Below, in pieces: positions 1-8,511 of a stretch of DNA of 64,000 nt. The stretch is taken from contig NZ_JBHTLM010000015.1 in NCBI RefSeq assembly GCF_042678945.1, forward strand, positions 49,163-113,162, written 5' to 3'. Position 1 is the stretch's first letter. Every line of letters starts with the position of its first letter. The position numbers and the translations under genes were made by a program. This DNA comes from Fontibacillus puldeungensis (GTDB taxonomy: Bacteria; Bacillota; Bacilli; Paenibacillales; Paenibacillaceae). The notes under the pieces were generated by a model. That model was not told the origin of the DNA, ran no database searches, and worked only from the letters and a program-made list of their open reading frames with translations.

Positions 1-706
1 ATACCGGATACTCCTTTCCGCTATCCCCGTAAGCAAGCAGATAGCCATACGCCCGGACAGCGTCGCGCACATCGAGAAAATCCCGCCTTCCTGATCTCGA
101 TGACAGCCGGAAAGGCTCCCCTGCTGTTCCAAGCTCCGCTTGAGCCAGCCTGCGGCCGAGCAGGGAGCAGATTCCCGTGGAAGGACCTGGGCCGATCAAA
201 TTAGACGGCTCCGCAACCATAACATCTTGGCCGAACAGTCCATTCCAAGAAAGGGAAAGCACCTTTTGCAGGCTTTTACTCAGACTATAGGGATGAGGCG
301 GACGGTAGGGCGGCCCCAGCGGGACGGATAAACGGGACCCTGCCACTAGCACGCGGCATGCTGAATTTGCTCTCAGTGCTTCAAGCAGGTACAGGAGGGA
401 GAAAACATTGGTTTCCATATACAGCAGCGGATTGTTCCAGGATTCGGGGACCGAGTTCTTCCCTCCGAGATGCAGCACGTAATGAGGTGCTATTTTCTGA
501 ACGACTTCGGTGATCTGACGTGGATCAAGCAAATCGCACGCATAGTAGCGAACCCCGGGGAAATCGCTATCCGGGAGCGTTTTGTGAGTGAGACCGGCTA
601 CCTGCATGCCAAGATTGGCAAAATATCGACAAGCGTGCATTCCGGTAAAGCCCGTGGCGCCTGTAATGAGAATTACGCGACCACGGAGCGTTTTTCCCTC
701 ATCCAT
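1..706 (-). CDS. NAD-dependent epimerase/dehydratase (SDR), 3' end cut by window edge
   Basis: Read by hand, this frame is open from ATG 706 to the window edge, about 235 codons, so the C-terminus is missing. The N-terminus has the Rossmann glycine motif GATGFTG near residue 16. A YSLSK (YxxxK) active-site motif follows near residue 139, with family-typical segments LHLGGKNSVPESW and GRRDFLDVRDAVRAY. These features fit extended SDRs of the GDP-mannose 4,6-dehydratase/4-reductase type acting on nucleotide sugars in the cytoplasm; the exact substrate cannot be told. A GGAG site precedes the ATG. The start lies 34 nt inside the upstream reductase gene, so the two are probably translationally coupled. 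It is the most distal visible gene of the sugar-nucleotide operon. Confidence 0.8.
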   Translation of the reverse strand, partial: MDEGKTLRGRVILITGATGFTGMHACRYFANLGMQVAGLTHKTLPDSDFPGVRYYACDLLDPRQITEVVQKIAPHYVLHLGGKNSVPESWNNPLLYMETNVFSLLYLLEALRANSACRVLVAGSRLSVPLGPPYRPPHPYSLSKSLQKVLSLSWNGLFGQDVMVAEPSNLIGPGPSTGICSLLGRRLAQAELGTAGEPFRLSSRSGRRDFLDVRDAVRAYGYLLAYGDSGKEYPV

Positions 707-1515
707 TGTTCCAACTCCTTCAGCATATCCCGGTAATGCGGCACCTCATAGCTCCAATCGCTCCGGGTCTGCACCAGGGTCCGGTCCTGAACCGGCTCTT
801 CGCTCGGTAATACGTTTACCCCTTGCAGACCCCATATCTCCTGAAGCAAAAGCAGCAGGTCATGCTTGCTAATGGCTTCAGGGTGTGCAAGATGGATGAG
901 ACCCGACACAGAGGAGGTGAGGAGAGCGTCGATCGCTTTTGCCAGCTCAAGCGTAGTTACGCCGTTCCACATCACTTTGCGGTATCCTGAAACGGTTCCT
1001 TGACAGTGCATAAACCACTCCATTAGGCCAATACCGCCTGTGCGGATCTCAGGCCCGATGATCGAGGTGCGAACCGTCACATGACGTGGCGCCCGGACCT
1101 CACCGAGCGCTTTCGTCAATGCGTACACACTGGTTCCATCCGGCATGTCATCCTCGCGGTAGCAGCCGCGGTTTCCTGAAAATACGCAGTCCGTACTGAT
1201 ATGGATCAGCCTTGAGCCGACTTGATCCGCAGTTCGGGCAAGGCGGTGCGGCAGAAAGCCATTAATGTGATACGCACCGACTCTATCCTTTTCCGCAAAC
1301 TGATTCAATATGCCGATCGCATTGATCATCACATCCGGCCGCACCGCCTCTACGACCTTCTCAACCATCATGCAGTCCGAAGCGTCAACGACGAGCGCAC
1401 TGGAATCAAGCGGATCCCGGCTTGTGTAAAATACGGTATGGCGGCCCTGACGCTTGAAATACTCCACGAGCATGTGGCCGGCCATCCCGTTTCCGCCCAA
1501 GATTAACAGCTTCAT
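673..1515 (-). CDS. RmlD-like SDR reductase (nucleotide-sugar 4-keto reductase)
   Basis: This 280-residue protein starts MKLLILGGNGMAGHML, a Rossmann GxxGxxG motif. It continues with INAIGILNQF, STDCVFSG and YALTKALGE (YxxxK), the signature of dTDP-4-dehydrorhamnose reductase (RmlD) relatives. It follows a CapE/FlaA1-type dehydratase and a UDP-GlcNAc 2-epimerase, so the likely role is reduction of a UDP-4-keto-6-deoxy-L-hexosamine. It lacks the C-terminal cupin of CapF/WbjC. That resembles the RmlD-type reductase of the UDP-L-RhaNAc/L-QuiNAc route more than the L-FucNAc enzyme; this is inference. Its ATG overlaps the dehydratase stop (ATGA), with a GGGGGG stretch upstream as ribosome site. 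Confidence 0.82.
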   Translation of the reverse strand: MKLLILGGNGMAGHMLVEYFKRQGRHTVFYTSRDPLDSSALVVDASDCMMVEKVVEAVRPDVMINAIGILNQFAEKDRVGAYHINGFLPHRLARTADQVGSRLIHISTDCVFSGNRGCYREDDMPDGTSVYALTKALGEVRAPRHVTVRTSIIGPEIRTGGIGLMEWFMHCQGTVSGYRKVMWNGVTTLELAKAIDALLTSSVSGLIHLAHPEAISKHDLLLLLQEIWGLQGVNVLPSEEPVQDRTLVQTRSDWSYEVPHYRDMLKELEQWMREKRSVVA

Positions 1516-2498
1516 GACAGGAACCCCCCACGCTGCAGGATTTTCCGAATCTCCTCTTTCGTCATCAGGTTATGAGCGGAGCTGAAGCTGCTGAAGGAGA
1601 CGTGCGGGCAATGCTTGTAATGCTCCTTAAGCTCAGGGATGTTAATCGTTGGTAGAATGACAAGGTACTGCTCGTCATAAACGACTGTAGACAGGCTTTC
1701 AAACTCGCTCATCAAAATTTCGTGGATTTTCTCCCCGGGACGAATTCCTCGCTCTACAAGCCTTACATCCTGCAGGCCGGAATCCTCGATCAGCACCTCC
1801 GCCAGATCGACGATTCGGCAGGTCGGCATCGTCATGACGAAGATTTCCCCGCCCAGGCTTTCAACCGATGCCTTAAACAGCAAAGAGATGGCATCCGGCA
1901 ACGTAAGGAAGAAACGGGTCATATTGATGTCCGTAATGGAAACCTCGCCTTTTTGACGGATTTGATCCTTGAATAGATGGACGACGCTGCCATTCGTCCC
2001 CAGCACATTGCCGCCGCGCACCGTAACGAACCGCGTTTTCCCGCGGAGCAGGTTCGCATATACGATCAATTTTTCGCCTATGGCCTTGGTCATGCCGTAA
2101 AAGTTCGACGGATTGGCAGCCTTGTCGGTCGAAATATATATCAACTTCTCCACATTGTTCTCAATCGCCGCTTCGATCACATTTTGCGTGCCGATCACAT
2201 TCGTCTTCAGCGCCTCGTAGGGCTGATCCTCGCAGACCGGTACATGCTTCAGAGCCGCAAGATGGAACACGTAATCGACGCCCTGACAGGCTGTTAACAG
2301 CGCCTCTTTGTCGCGAATATCTCCAATGCAAAAGCTAAGCCGCTCATTCTCAAATTCCCGGCTCATCGCCACCTGAGTAGACTCGCTTCTGGAATAGATG
2401 ATGACCTCACGCGGCTGCTGTGGGAGAAGCTGCGCAACTAGCTCATGTCCCCAAGAACCGGTGCCGCCGGTGACCAAAATACGTTTATTTTCAAACAT
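1512..2498 (-). CDS. UDP-N-acetylglucosamine 4,6-dehydratase/5-epimerase, CapE/FlaA1 family
   Basis: The protein has about 328 residues. The N-terminus MFENKRILVTGGTGSWG carries the nucleotide-binding motif. Further on are AALKHVPVCEDQPYEALKTNV, STDKAANP and YGMTKAIGEKL, all typical of the polysaccharide biosynthesis dehydratases that open the UDP-L-FucNAc, L-QuiNAc and pseudaminic routes. I chose ATG 2498 rather than the longer frame from 2528 because GGAGGGAAACGGC sits directly before it. With this start it overlaps the 2-epimerase stop by 8 nt. It acts in the cytoplasm on UDP-GlcNAc and feeds the adjacent RmlD-like reductase. The C5-inverting versus retaining class is inferred from the neighbours only. 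Confidence 0.85.
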   Translation of the reverse strand: MFENKRILVTGGTGSWGHELVAQLLPQQPREVIIYSRSESTQVAMSREFENERLSFCIGDIRDKEALLTACQGVDYVFHLAALKHVPVCEDQPYEALKTNVIGTQNVIEAAIENNVEKLIYISTDKAANPSNFYGMTKAIGEKLIVYANLLRGKTRFVTVRGGNVLGTNGSVVHLFKDQIRQKGEVSITDINMTRFFLTLPDAISLLFKASVESLGGEIFVMTMPTCRIVDLAEVLIEDSGLQDVRLVERGIRPGEKIHEILMSEFESLSTVVYDEQYLVILPTINIPELKEHYKHCPHVSFSSFSSAHNLMTKEEIRKILQRGGFLS

Positions 2499-3582
2499 GC
2501 CGTTTCCCTCCAAGCAGAAATTTGACAACCTTTACCGACACGTCCCTGGCTAGATATCCTTCCGGTCGCTCCCACTCACGCGGAAGCTCCCCAATAACTG
2601 CAGCGGATCGCAAAATGCTGTCCGCATCGAGTCCTGAAACGATATTGCTACCGCAATCGACCGTTTCAGGTCGTTCCGTCGTACGCCGTAGTGTCACAGT
2701 CGGAATTCCCATGATGCAGCATTCCTCCTGCACCGTACCGCTGTCCGTTAACGCACAATAGGCGTGGCGTTCCAGCTTAACGAAGTCAAAGAAGCCAAAC
2801 GGCTCGTAATACTCAACAAGCGGATGCATGCTTAGCTTCAACTCCTCCGTCAATTTCGAGCGGGTCCGCGGATGTATGCTGCAAATGAGGCGTTTCCCAA
2901 AGGCTTCCGCAACCTTGCTCAGGCCCTCCATTATTTCCTGCAGGTTCGCTGGCTGATCTACGTTCTCCGCCCGATGCACGGTGACTAAATAATAGTCGCC
3001 CCCTGTAAGCTTCAGCCGTTCAAGAATATCGCTACCTGCAATCTGCTGCTCATAATGCTGGAGCACCTCGTAAATCGGGTTTCCGGTCAAAACGATGCGA
3101 TGGCTTGGAATGCCTTCAGCGAGTAGATTATTTTTACTTTGCAGCGTGTATGGCATGTTTATGGAAGAGATGGTGTCGATGATTTTGCGGTTCTTCTCCT
3201 CCGGCACCTCCAAATCGAAGCAGCGGTTTCCCGCTTCCATATGGGTTACCGGGATCCCCATTCGCTCAGCCAGAATAGCGCATAAAGCGCTGTTTGTATC
3301 CCCCAGCAGCAACACTCTATCCGGACGCTCATCCTGCAAAATCCGCTCTACTTGCGAAAACATAGCGGCGAGCTGCTCTCCTAAAGTAGACTGACGGTCC
3401 TGAAGGACATAATCCGGGTGTCTAACCCCGAGCTCTTGAAAAAAAATATCGCTTAAACTAGCGGTAAAATTTTGCCCTGTATGCACCAAAATGTGCCGAT
3501 CCGCGTACTGGTCCAGCAGAGGAATAATTAGGCTCAGGCGAATGATCTCAGGGCGGGTGCCCAAAATCGTCATAATTTTCAC
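2491..3582 (-). CDS. UDP-N-acetylglucosamine 2-epimerase (non-hydrolysing)
   Basis: The protein has 363 residues and opens VKIMTILGTRPEIIRL, the conserved start of the WecB/MnaA/CapG family. It continues with VHTGQNF, LLGDTNSAL, HMEAGNRCFD, VTVHRAENVD and the C-terminal LTDSGTVQEECCIMGIP UDP-binding segment. GTG 3582 is preferred over an upstream ATG at 3645 because it has GGGAG about 7 nt upstream and restores the family N-terminus; the longer frame would also intrude into the preceding glycosyltransferase. With the dehydratase and RmlD-like reductase just downstream, it probably epimerises C2 of the 6-deoxy-L-hexosamine, as CapG/WbjD/WbvD do, or alternatively makes UDP-ManNAc. Confidence 0.88.
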   Translation of the reverse strand: MKIMTILGTRPEIIRLSLIIPLLDQYADRHILVHTGQNFTASLSDIFFQELGVRHPDYVLQDRQSTLGEQLAAMFSQVERILQDERPDRVLLLGDTNSALCAILAERMGIPVTHMEAGNRCFDLEVPEEKNRKIIDTISSINMPYTLQSKNNLLAEGIPSHRIVLTGNPIYEVLQHYEQQIAGSDILERLKLTGGDYYLVTVHRAENVDQPANLQEIMEGLSKVAEAFGKRLICSIHPRTRSKLTEELKLSMHPLVEYYEPFGFFDFVKLERHAYCALTDSGTVQEECCIMGIPTVTLRRTTERPETVDCGSNIVSGLDADSILRSAAVIGELPREWERPEGYLARDVSVKVVKFLLGGKRHV

Positions 3583-3607
3583 GTTCTCACTCCCTGGTGT
3601 GTATGGT

Positions 3608-5095
3608 TTAACGACGAGAGCGCCGGGCGGATGCCAAACGTCCACGTCCCTTCCTCCTTTGTGCCCGGGCTTTTGTCACGGCAGCTCGGCGGAGTGATCT
3701 TAGACGGCGTTTTCGTATCGACTTTGAACGCCCCTTCTTTCTAGCGGAGCGAAGCCGACTTAGTTTCTTGTTTGCCTTTTTCATACGCAGCCTGCTCCTT
3801 CTCCGTACGACGATAGGGCTTAACGCGCTATCCACTGCGACCGGTATAGGTGTCCCTGATATCGAAGAATCGCCGGGCGATTCATTCACACTCTGAAGGT
3901 CGTTTTCGGGGGAGGGCACAAGACCATCCACACGTCTCACCATTTCTAGAAACCGTCCCATATACGCCGCCGGACCAAACGCCGACTCCACCTGAACCCG
4001 ATTTGATTCACCAACCAGCTTCATCGTCTCTGGCGAGGCAAGCAGCTCCGATATTTTTGCCGCGAGTTCCGGAGTTTCCCCCGTCTTCACGAGATAAGCA
4101 TCGTTCCCCGTCGCATTAAAAATTTCCTGTAGCCCCCCGGAGGCATAGGCAATGACCGGTTTGCCAAAGAACATCGCTTCCATCGCGGTCATCCCGAACC
4201 CTTCGCTGACCAGGCTTGGAATGACCGTGATATCCATGGCGGAGTATGCTGCTTCTATACTCTCTTCGTGATTGATGAAAACAATCGGCCGCCCCGTCGC
4301 TTCGGCAGCCTTCCGCCGAAGCGAACGATAAAATTCGCGGTCCACTTCTCCTCCTATGATCACGAAGCGGACTTCCGGATAACCCCGCGCGACCTCAAGC
4401 GCAGCCTGAATAAAATGCTCCGGCCCTTTCTGAGCGATCAGAAAGGAGGAAATGTAGCCGACAACCGTCTCGCCAGGACGAATCCCCCATTCGCGTCGTT
4501 TGCTCTGCCGAAGCTGAGGCCACAGCTTGGGATGAATGTCCCCGCCATCCCATGAAGGGAACAGAAGGCCCAGCTTATCCCCCGATTCTCCTTTTCGGAA
4601 AGGCAGCAAAGTGGTTTCGGAAATGCCTATAATCAAGTCGCTATGCCGTTCGATCAATTGGGTCGCTTGTTCTGTATATGGGTTATCCGCCACGAATTCG
4701 GTAATATGCCACACGACAGGAATGCCGAGCGATTTTGCGGCCATCGCCGGTACAATATTTACGGACGTATTGACAAACACGACATCGGGACGCTGCTCCG
4801 TTAACAGCTTAATAACATGGGCCGCCTCTTTTCCTCGCATCATCTCTTCTGCATCCCGGGTCAGATTCTCATAAGGGGAGCACATGCCATATAGCAGAGG
4901 AGCATCCCTTATCATCGTCATGAGACCTGCTTTTCGCGCCAGGTAAGTCAATCTTCCTTCCTGAGGAGCCACCAAGGTACAGTCAAAATGAGCGGAAAAC
5001 CGCTTAGCCAGAAAAAGCAGCAGCTTCTCGGCGCCGGTTATATTGCGCAGATTACTGACATGTGTAAATAGAAACAGCTTCTTTCGCCTAGACAC
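3608..5095 (-). CDS. GT4 glycosyltransferase with long Arg/Lys-rich C-terminal tail
   Basis: The protein has 495 residues. Residues 1-390 are a GT-B fold family 4 transferase: N-terminal HVSNLRNITGAEKLL, then GYISSFLIAQKGPEHF, FVIIGGEVDREF, SLVSEGFGMTAMEAMFFGKPVIA and ASGGLQEIF (the nucleotide-sugar E-x7-E region). After a short acidic/Ser linker the last 68 residues are almost pure Arg, Lys, Ser, Ala and Leu (for example KKANKKLSRLRSARKKGRSK). That tail is not part of any GT4 domain. Similar basic blocks occur on other proteins of the locus. The start is GTG 5095 behind GGGAGGTGAAGACTT. It lies directly downstream of the CgeB pair, so it probably extends a spore-surface glycan. Enzyme class is sure, substrate unknown. 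Confidence 0.85.
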   Translation of the reverse strand: MSRRKKLFLFTHVSNLRNITGAEKLLLFLAKRFSAHFDCTLVAPQEGRLTYLARKAGLMTMIRDAPLLYGMCSPYENLTRDAEEMMRGKEAAHVIKLLTEQRPDVVFVNTSVNIVPAMAAKSLGIPVVWHITEFVADNPYTEQATQLIERHSDLIIGISETTLLPFRKGESGDKLGLLFPSWDGGDIHPKLWPQLRQSKRREWGIRPGETVVGYISSFLIAQKGPEHFIQAALEVARGYPEVRFVIIGGEVDREFYRSLRRKAAEATGRPIVFINHEESIEAAYSAMDITVIPSLVSEGFGMTAMEAMFFGKPVIAYASGGLQEIFNATGNDAYLVKTGETPELAAKISELLASPETMKLVGESNRVQVESAFGPAAYMGRFLEMVRRVDGLVPSPENDLQSVNESPGDSSISGTPIPVAVDSALSPIVVRRRSRLRMKKANKKLSRLRSARKKGRSKSIRKRRLRSLRRAAVTKARAQRRKGRGRLASARRSRR

Positions 5096-5130
5096 AAGTC
5101 TTCACCTCCCTGTGAAGATCCTTCAGACCT

Positions 5131-6267
5131 TTACCCGAAAATGTAGCGCAATAGCTCATCAAGCCGGTTGCTGTACGTGTGGTCCCGATATGTTCGCTCC
5201 AGAGCCCGCAGAGCGATTTCGCGTCTTTCCTGCTCGTGAGTTAAATAGAACTGAATTTTCAGGAGTAGTTCCTCCGGGGAAGAGAATGTTTCGATTTCCT
5301 TTCCGGGAGTATAAAATAAAGCTAAATCATCGCGGGCATCCACCAACTGCAGCGTGCCACAGGCTGATATTTCAAAGGTTCTGGGATTCGGTGATACAGC
5401 CAGTATCCCGGCTGTGTTATTGTTCACTGTCTCCTCAAAGGGGGAGCGGTGCAGGTTCAAAATGATTTTTGTACCGCTATATACCTCAGCCGTTTCCGCT
5501 GGTCCCATCCACTTGCCGAGTTCGATATGGTCCTGAAACTGGGGGTATTCCGGCAGCCGATCCCACCAAATCCCGTTGATCATCAATCCATGTGCTATGA
5601 GTTCGCCGATGATTGGCTGCAGGAACTGCACCCGGTTCCAGTAAGCCGAGCCGATGAAGCTAAGATTTCTGCGGACCGGCGACCGAGATAAGGTGGGGCG
5701 ATAATGCTCCGTATAAGCTGCAAACGGCAAATAGTGCACATGGGCGCAGCCTGCATTGCTATAAAGATCCACACAATTCCGCTCCAAAGTAAACACATAA
5801 TCATAATGAGACGCTAGACTTACCGTAATGTCCGTGTAGTAAGGATCATCCGTTAGCCATACAGCTGTCGGAATACCTTTTGCTCGAACCGCATCGATCT
5901 GCTCGGTCGGCATTTCCATGCCATCCAGCACCAACACCAGATCAGGCCGAAGTCCGGTGACTAAATCAGAGAGAACCTGGCCTTGCTCGTATATAAACAG
6001 CTCAGACACTAGGGTTTGCAGCGTTGCCGAAATCGCTTCGTCGATCGGAGCATAAGGAAAACCTTTGCCCGATCCGACATACAATATCTTAAGGTTGCGA
6101 ACGGGGAAAGGAGGTCTTTCCTGCTGAATGATAACGCTGGCCCGGCCGCGCAAATACCCTTCCTCGTACCCTACCTTCAGACCCGCTGTTCGACCAAGCT
6201 GCGACGGATCAGCAGCCCCATTTCCAAAAGCAGCGATTGCGGATACTGCCAATTTCTCTGTCAACAT
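5131..6267 (-). CDS. CgeB-type spore glycosyltransferase, copy 1
   Basis: The protein has 378 residues. Residues 33-41 (GYEEGYLRG) carry the period-4 aromatic/Gly tag shared by several proteins of this locus. The central part has LRPDLVLVLDGM, VWLTDDPYY, DYVFTLERNCVDLY and the LPFA segment. The C-terminal third has ILNLHR, PNPRTFEISACGTLQLVD and LFYTPGKEIETFSS. These are hallmarks of the CgeB/YkvP family (DUF3880 plus glycosyl transferases group 1). In B. subtilis, CgeB works in mother-cell modification of the outermost spore layer. ATG 6267 has GGAGTGACGGC upstream. It is a close paralogue of the next gene upstream, which suggests tandem duplication. Confidence 0.85.
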   Translation of the reverse strand: MLTEKLAVSAIAAFGNGAADPSQLGRTAGLKVGYEEGYLRGRASVIIQQERPPFPVRNLKILYVGSGKGFPYAPIDEAISATLQTLVSELFIYEQGQVLSDLVTGLRPDLVLVLDGMEMPTEQIDAVRAKGIPTAVWLTDDPYYTDITVSLASHYDYVFTLERNCVDLYSNAGCAHVHYLPFAAYTEHYRPTLSRSPVRRNLSFIGSAYWNRVQFLQPIIGELIAHGLMINGIWWDRLPEYPQFQDHIELGKWMGPAETAEVYSGTKIILNLHRSPFEETVNNNTAGILAVSPNPRTFEISACGTLQLVDARDDLALFYTPGKEIETFSSPEELLLKIQFYLTHEQERREIALRALERTYRDHTYSNRLDELLRYIFG

Positions 6268-6317
6268 GCCGTCACTCCTTCAATTTTGTACGTTTTAATC
6301 CGATTGACGAAAACCTA

Positions 6318-7403
6318 TCAGGAAACTGTTTCAAGAAGCAGGTCAATCCGACCGACATAGTTATGGTTGAGGCGTGTCGTCCAGAGCGAGCGCCAGGCGA
6401 CTATGTTCCGTTCCGTCTCATGCTCCAAATAATAGGCAATTTTGCTTACCAGCTCCGCAGTATCGCCAAACGTTTCCATATCGTAGCCAGGTCGATAATG
6501 CTTCGGAAGATCAGCGCGAACGTCTGAAATCTGAAACGCTCCGCACGCTGCAATTTCATATGTCCTAGGATTGATGGAACCACCCGTTATATTGAGTCCG
6601 TTCCGATTGTCTTGCCCCGGTGTCGATGGGCGGTGCAGATTAATGACGATCTTGGAGCCGTTGTAATAGGATACCGTTTCCTCGGGCGGTATCCAACCGC
6701 TCCGAATGAACCTTGACAGGCGCTCGTAGTTTGTCAAGCGGTCCCAGTGTCCTCCGGCGATCAGCACTTTTTTATCCTGCAGGAACTCCGCCATTTGGTC
6801 GAAAAGCTCCACCCGGTTCCAAAAGGCGTTGCCGATAAAGCAAACGTCAAATTGATAACCGGATCCCGTTTCTACCGGGCGGAACAGTTGCGGATTGGCT
6901 GCGAGCGGAAGATAGTGAACCTGCTGACAGCCGGCGGATCGATAGAGCGGTACGCATTCCATTTCATGCGTAAACACCACATCGTAATAGCGGCACAGCC
7001 GATACGTGTCCTCTGTAAAATAAGGGTCGTCGACAAACCAAACGACCGTGCGGATGCCCATCTCGCGGATTTGGGCGATTTGCTGGACATGATTTTCCGG
7101 GAACACGTGAAGGGCGTTCATCACCAGCACCAGATCGGGACGACGGCTGGCCGCTTCCTCGAGCATCGTTTCCGGACGCGCGACAATACATTCTTCGGTC
7201 AGCTCGTATAGAGCATTTATAACTCCCGCATCAATCGCCTCAAACCCTTGGGGAACATAAAGTACGCGAATGCCTCTTTTCCGGGGAGACACTGGAGTAA
7301 CACGATCGAGAACAGCCTGACAACCGCCGTAACGGTATCCCTCCCTATATCCGGCCTGGTAAGCCTCTCCTCTGTTTTCTCTCTCGTTTCTCAAGTTCTT
7401 CAT
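6318..7403 (-). CDS. CgeB-type spore glycosyltransferase, copy 2
   Basis: This paralogue of the preceding entry shares VWFVDDPYF, DVVFTHEMECVPLYRSAGC, YLPLAANPQLFRP, FIGNAFWNRVELF, INLHRPS and SINPRTYEIAACGAFQISD. Residues 14-27 counted from ATG 7403 (AYQAGYREGYRYGG) form the aromatic/Gly tag. The start is uncertain. The frame is open to 7463, but no good ribosome site precedes that point; ATG 7403 and TTG 7394 are the alternatives, and I report 7403. The leader upstream carries a hairpin and a terminator-like stem (7580-7636) resembling the one before the 15480 gene. Likely role: sugar transfer onto spore-surface glycan or glycoprotein in the mother cell. Confidence 0.8.
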   Translation of the reverse strand: MKNLRNERENRGEAYQAGYREGYRYGGCQAVLDRVTPVSPRKRGIRVLYVPQGFEAIDAGVINALYELTEECIVARPETMLEEAASRRPDLVLVMNALHVFPENHVQQIAQIREMGIRTVVWFVDDPYFTEDTYRLCRYYDVVFTHEMECVPLYRSAGCQQVHYLPLAANPQLFRPVETGSGYQFDVCFIGNAFWNRVELFDQMAEFLQDKKVLIAGGHWDRLTNYERLSRFIRSGWIPPEETVSYYNGSKIVINLHRPSTPGQDNRNGLNITGGSINPRTYEIAACGAFQISDVRADLPKHYRPGYDMETFGDTAELVSKIAYYLEHETERNIVAWRSLWTTRLNHNYVGRIDLLLETVS

Positions 7404-7579
7404 CCTATCTATGTGGATTTCCTGGGTCTTAATAAATATATGCTGGGTGGACACGTGCATCATGGACGACTACCCGGAAGCCGGATAAATTGGCGAATGT
7501 CATCAAGCAAAACGTCTATTTTGGCGTGCCCGACAGTCTCTCGCAGCATGCTGCAATCCGGGTACATACCATGAAAATA

Positions 7580-7636
7580 AGAAAAACCTAGCCTGCGGCT
7601 AGGTCCTTGTCTAACCCCATACGTTTGAGCATGGGG
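7580..7636 (-). promoter_or_regulatory. Two-hairpin leader with terminator-like stem upstream of CgeB copy 2
   Basis: Read on the minus strand, a CCCCATGC/GTATGGGG hairpin (7615-7636) is followed about 10 nt later by AAGGACC and a GC-rich stem ACCTAGCC/GGCTAGGT ending in a T run (7580-7605). The same order (CCCCATGC hairpin, GGGGTT, AC, AAGGACC, stem, T run) occurs at 15634-15700 ahead of another glycosyltransferase operon. No gene ends just upstream, because the 127-codon gene already has its own terminator at 7714-7760. This therefore looks like a transcription attenuator in the leader. The function is inference. Confidence 0.45.
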
Positions 7637-7713
7637 AAGGGAATTGGGTATGCTCACACCTCCGATTTTGTTGAAGAGGGCTCACCCTCAGAAATTTCAT
7701 AAATTCTTACGTG

Positions 7714-7760
7714 TAAAAAAAGTGACGATGCACGTATAAACGCATGCACCGTCACTTTTT
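7714..7760 (-). terminator. Rho-independent terminator after the 127-codon basic gene
   Basis: The stem AGTGACG/CGTCACT (7721-7756) contains inner complementary bases and is flanked by A7 on the left and T5 on the right. It can therefore stop transcription in both directions. It closes the transcription unit ending with the 7821-8204 gene. Confidence 0.8.
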
Positions 7761-7820
7761 GTAGTATTTACGCCCACTTCGGAGTAGGCTTTTTTTATAA
7801 ACAGCCCTTTTGAACAATGT

Positions 7821-8204
7821 TTATTTTAGCTGATTCTTATAAGCCAGCTTATGACCATCCTCATAGCCTTGGGAAAATCCGGAGTTAAACCCTTCCTGGT
7901 ATGCCTCGTTGTAGGCTTGATCGTATGCCTTCATGCCTTCGGGAGTTGCGACCGCAGAAGATAGAGGATCGGGAACTGAAGCAGGCTCCGCAACGAATGG
8001 AGCTGGCTTTACCACAGCCCGTCTTCGTTTAAATCTTCTCCTCCGTCTGCGTAGTCCACGCACCCTCTTCTTAAGGCCTCTTTTTCGGGTAACCTTCTTC
8101 CTCCCTCGCTTAAGGGATAGCTTGCGCCGCTTGCTACCTGACCGGATTTTCCGGGCTGCTTTTGACTTTGTCCGGCGGCTGCGCCGGACTTTGGTTTTGG
8201 TCAT
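7821..8204 (-). CDS. Small protein: Arg/Lys block plus aromatic-x-x-Gly repeat (possible scaffold)
   Basis: The protein has 127 residues and no recognised family. Residues 1-66 are extremely basic, mostly Arg and Lys (for example VRGLRRRRRRFKRRR). Residues 67-90 are a Pro/Ala/Val linker. Residues 94-118 are a period-4 repeat, AYNEAYQEGFNSGFSQGYED, of the [YF]-x-x-G type. ATG 8204 is chosen because GGAGG lies about 9 nt upstream; the longer frame to 8372 runs through the previous gene. The two halves are exactly the two appendages found separately on neighbouring glycosyltransferases, so this protein could be the hub they assemble on. That is inference. It is the last gene of the small-protein operon, 4 nt after its neighbour. 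GX3 helices are known from FliH and Yae1. Confidence 0.7.
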   Translation of the reverse strand: MTKTKVRRSRRTKSKAARKIRSGSKRRKLSLKRGRKKVTRKRGLKKRVRGLRRRRRRFKRRRAVVKPAPFVAEPASVPDPLSSAVATPEGMKAYDQAYNEAYQEGFNSGFSQGYEDGHKLAYKNQLK

Positions 8205-8208
8205 TTCT

Positions 8209-8511
8209 TCAGTCCTCCTGTTCTCCTCGGGCAACGTAATTTGCTGCAAAACATGATTCCGTAATCCATGGCGATGAAGGAGTTCCATGATAAATACGAT
8301 AGAGGGGAATTCCGCATACGGAGCGGGCCATCGCCTCCTGATATTTCGTGAGCACTTCAATATTGCGGACAAGATGTCTCGCAGTTTCTCCAGACAACTC
8401 AGTCACATCGGCCAGGCTACCTAAGATTCGCGCCATCGCGAGCTGGCTTTGGGCTAGAGAATCTATCAGCCGGAGCTTGGCTTCCTCTCCGTTCTGAAGA
8501 TAGTGGATCAT
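8209..8511 (-). CDS. Small helical protein, paralogue 1 (unknown function)
   Basis: The protein has 100 residues, no signal peptide and no membrane segment. The pattern IDSLAQSQLAMARILGSLAD and later EVLTKYQEAMARSV matches the QxxMAxIL and LQEAMA motifs of the next two genes upstream, which indicates a paralogous triplet of short helix-rich proteins. The C-terminal third (GIPLYRIYHGTPSSPW) is not shared. The ATG overlaps the stop of the preceding gene (ATGA). I do not recognise the family. Position inside a glycosyltransferase operon suggests a role in the same spore-surface process. Confidence 0.65.
   Translation of the reverse strand: MIHYLQNGEEAKLRLIDSLAQSQLAMARILGSLADVTELSGETARHLVRNIEVLTKYQEAMARSVCGIPLYRIYHGTPSSPWITESCFAANYVARGEQED

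Noticed and set aside
3608..4850. Arg/Lys-rich tail of the GT4 gene as a frameshift artefact
   Set aside because: The tail is in frame with the upstream domain, ends at a proper stop and the same kind of tail occurs in four other genes of the locus.
7460..7657. Possible 65-codon ORF upstream of CgeB copy 2
   Set aside because: It reads through the leader hairpin and terminator stem, its ribosome site abuts the GTG, and the sequence has no protein-like pattern.
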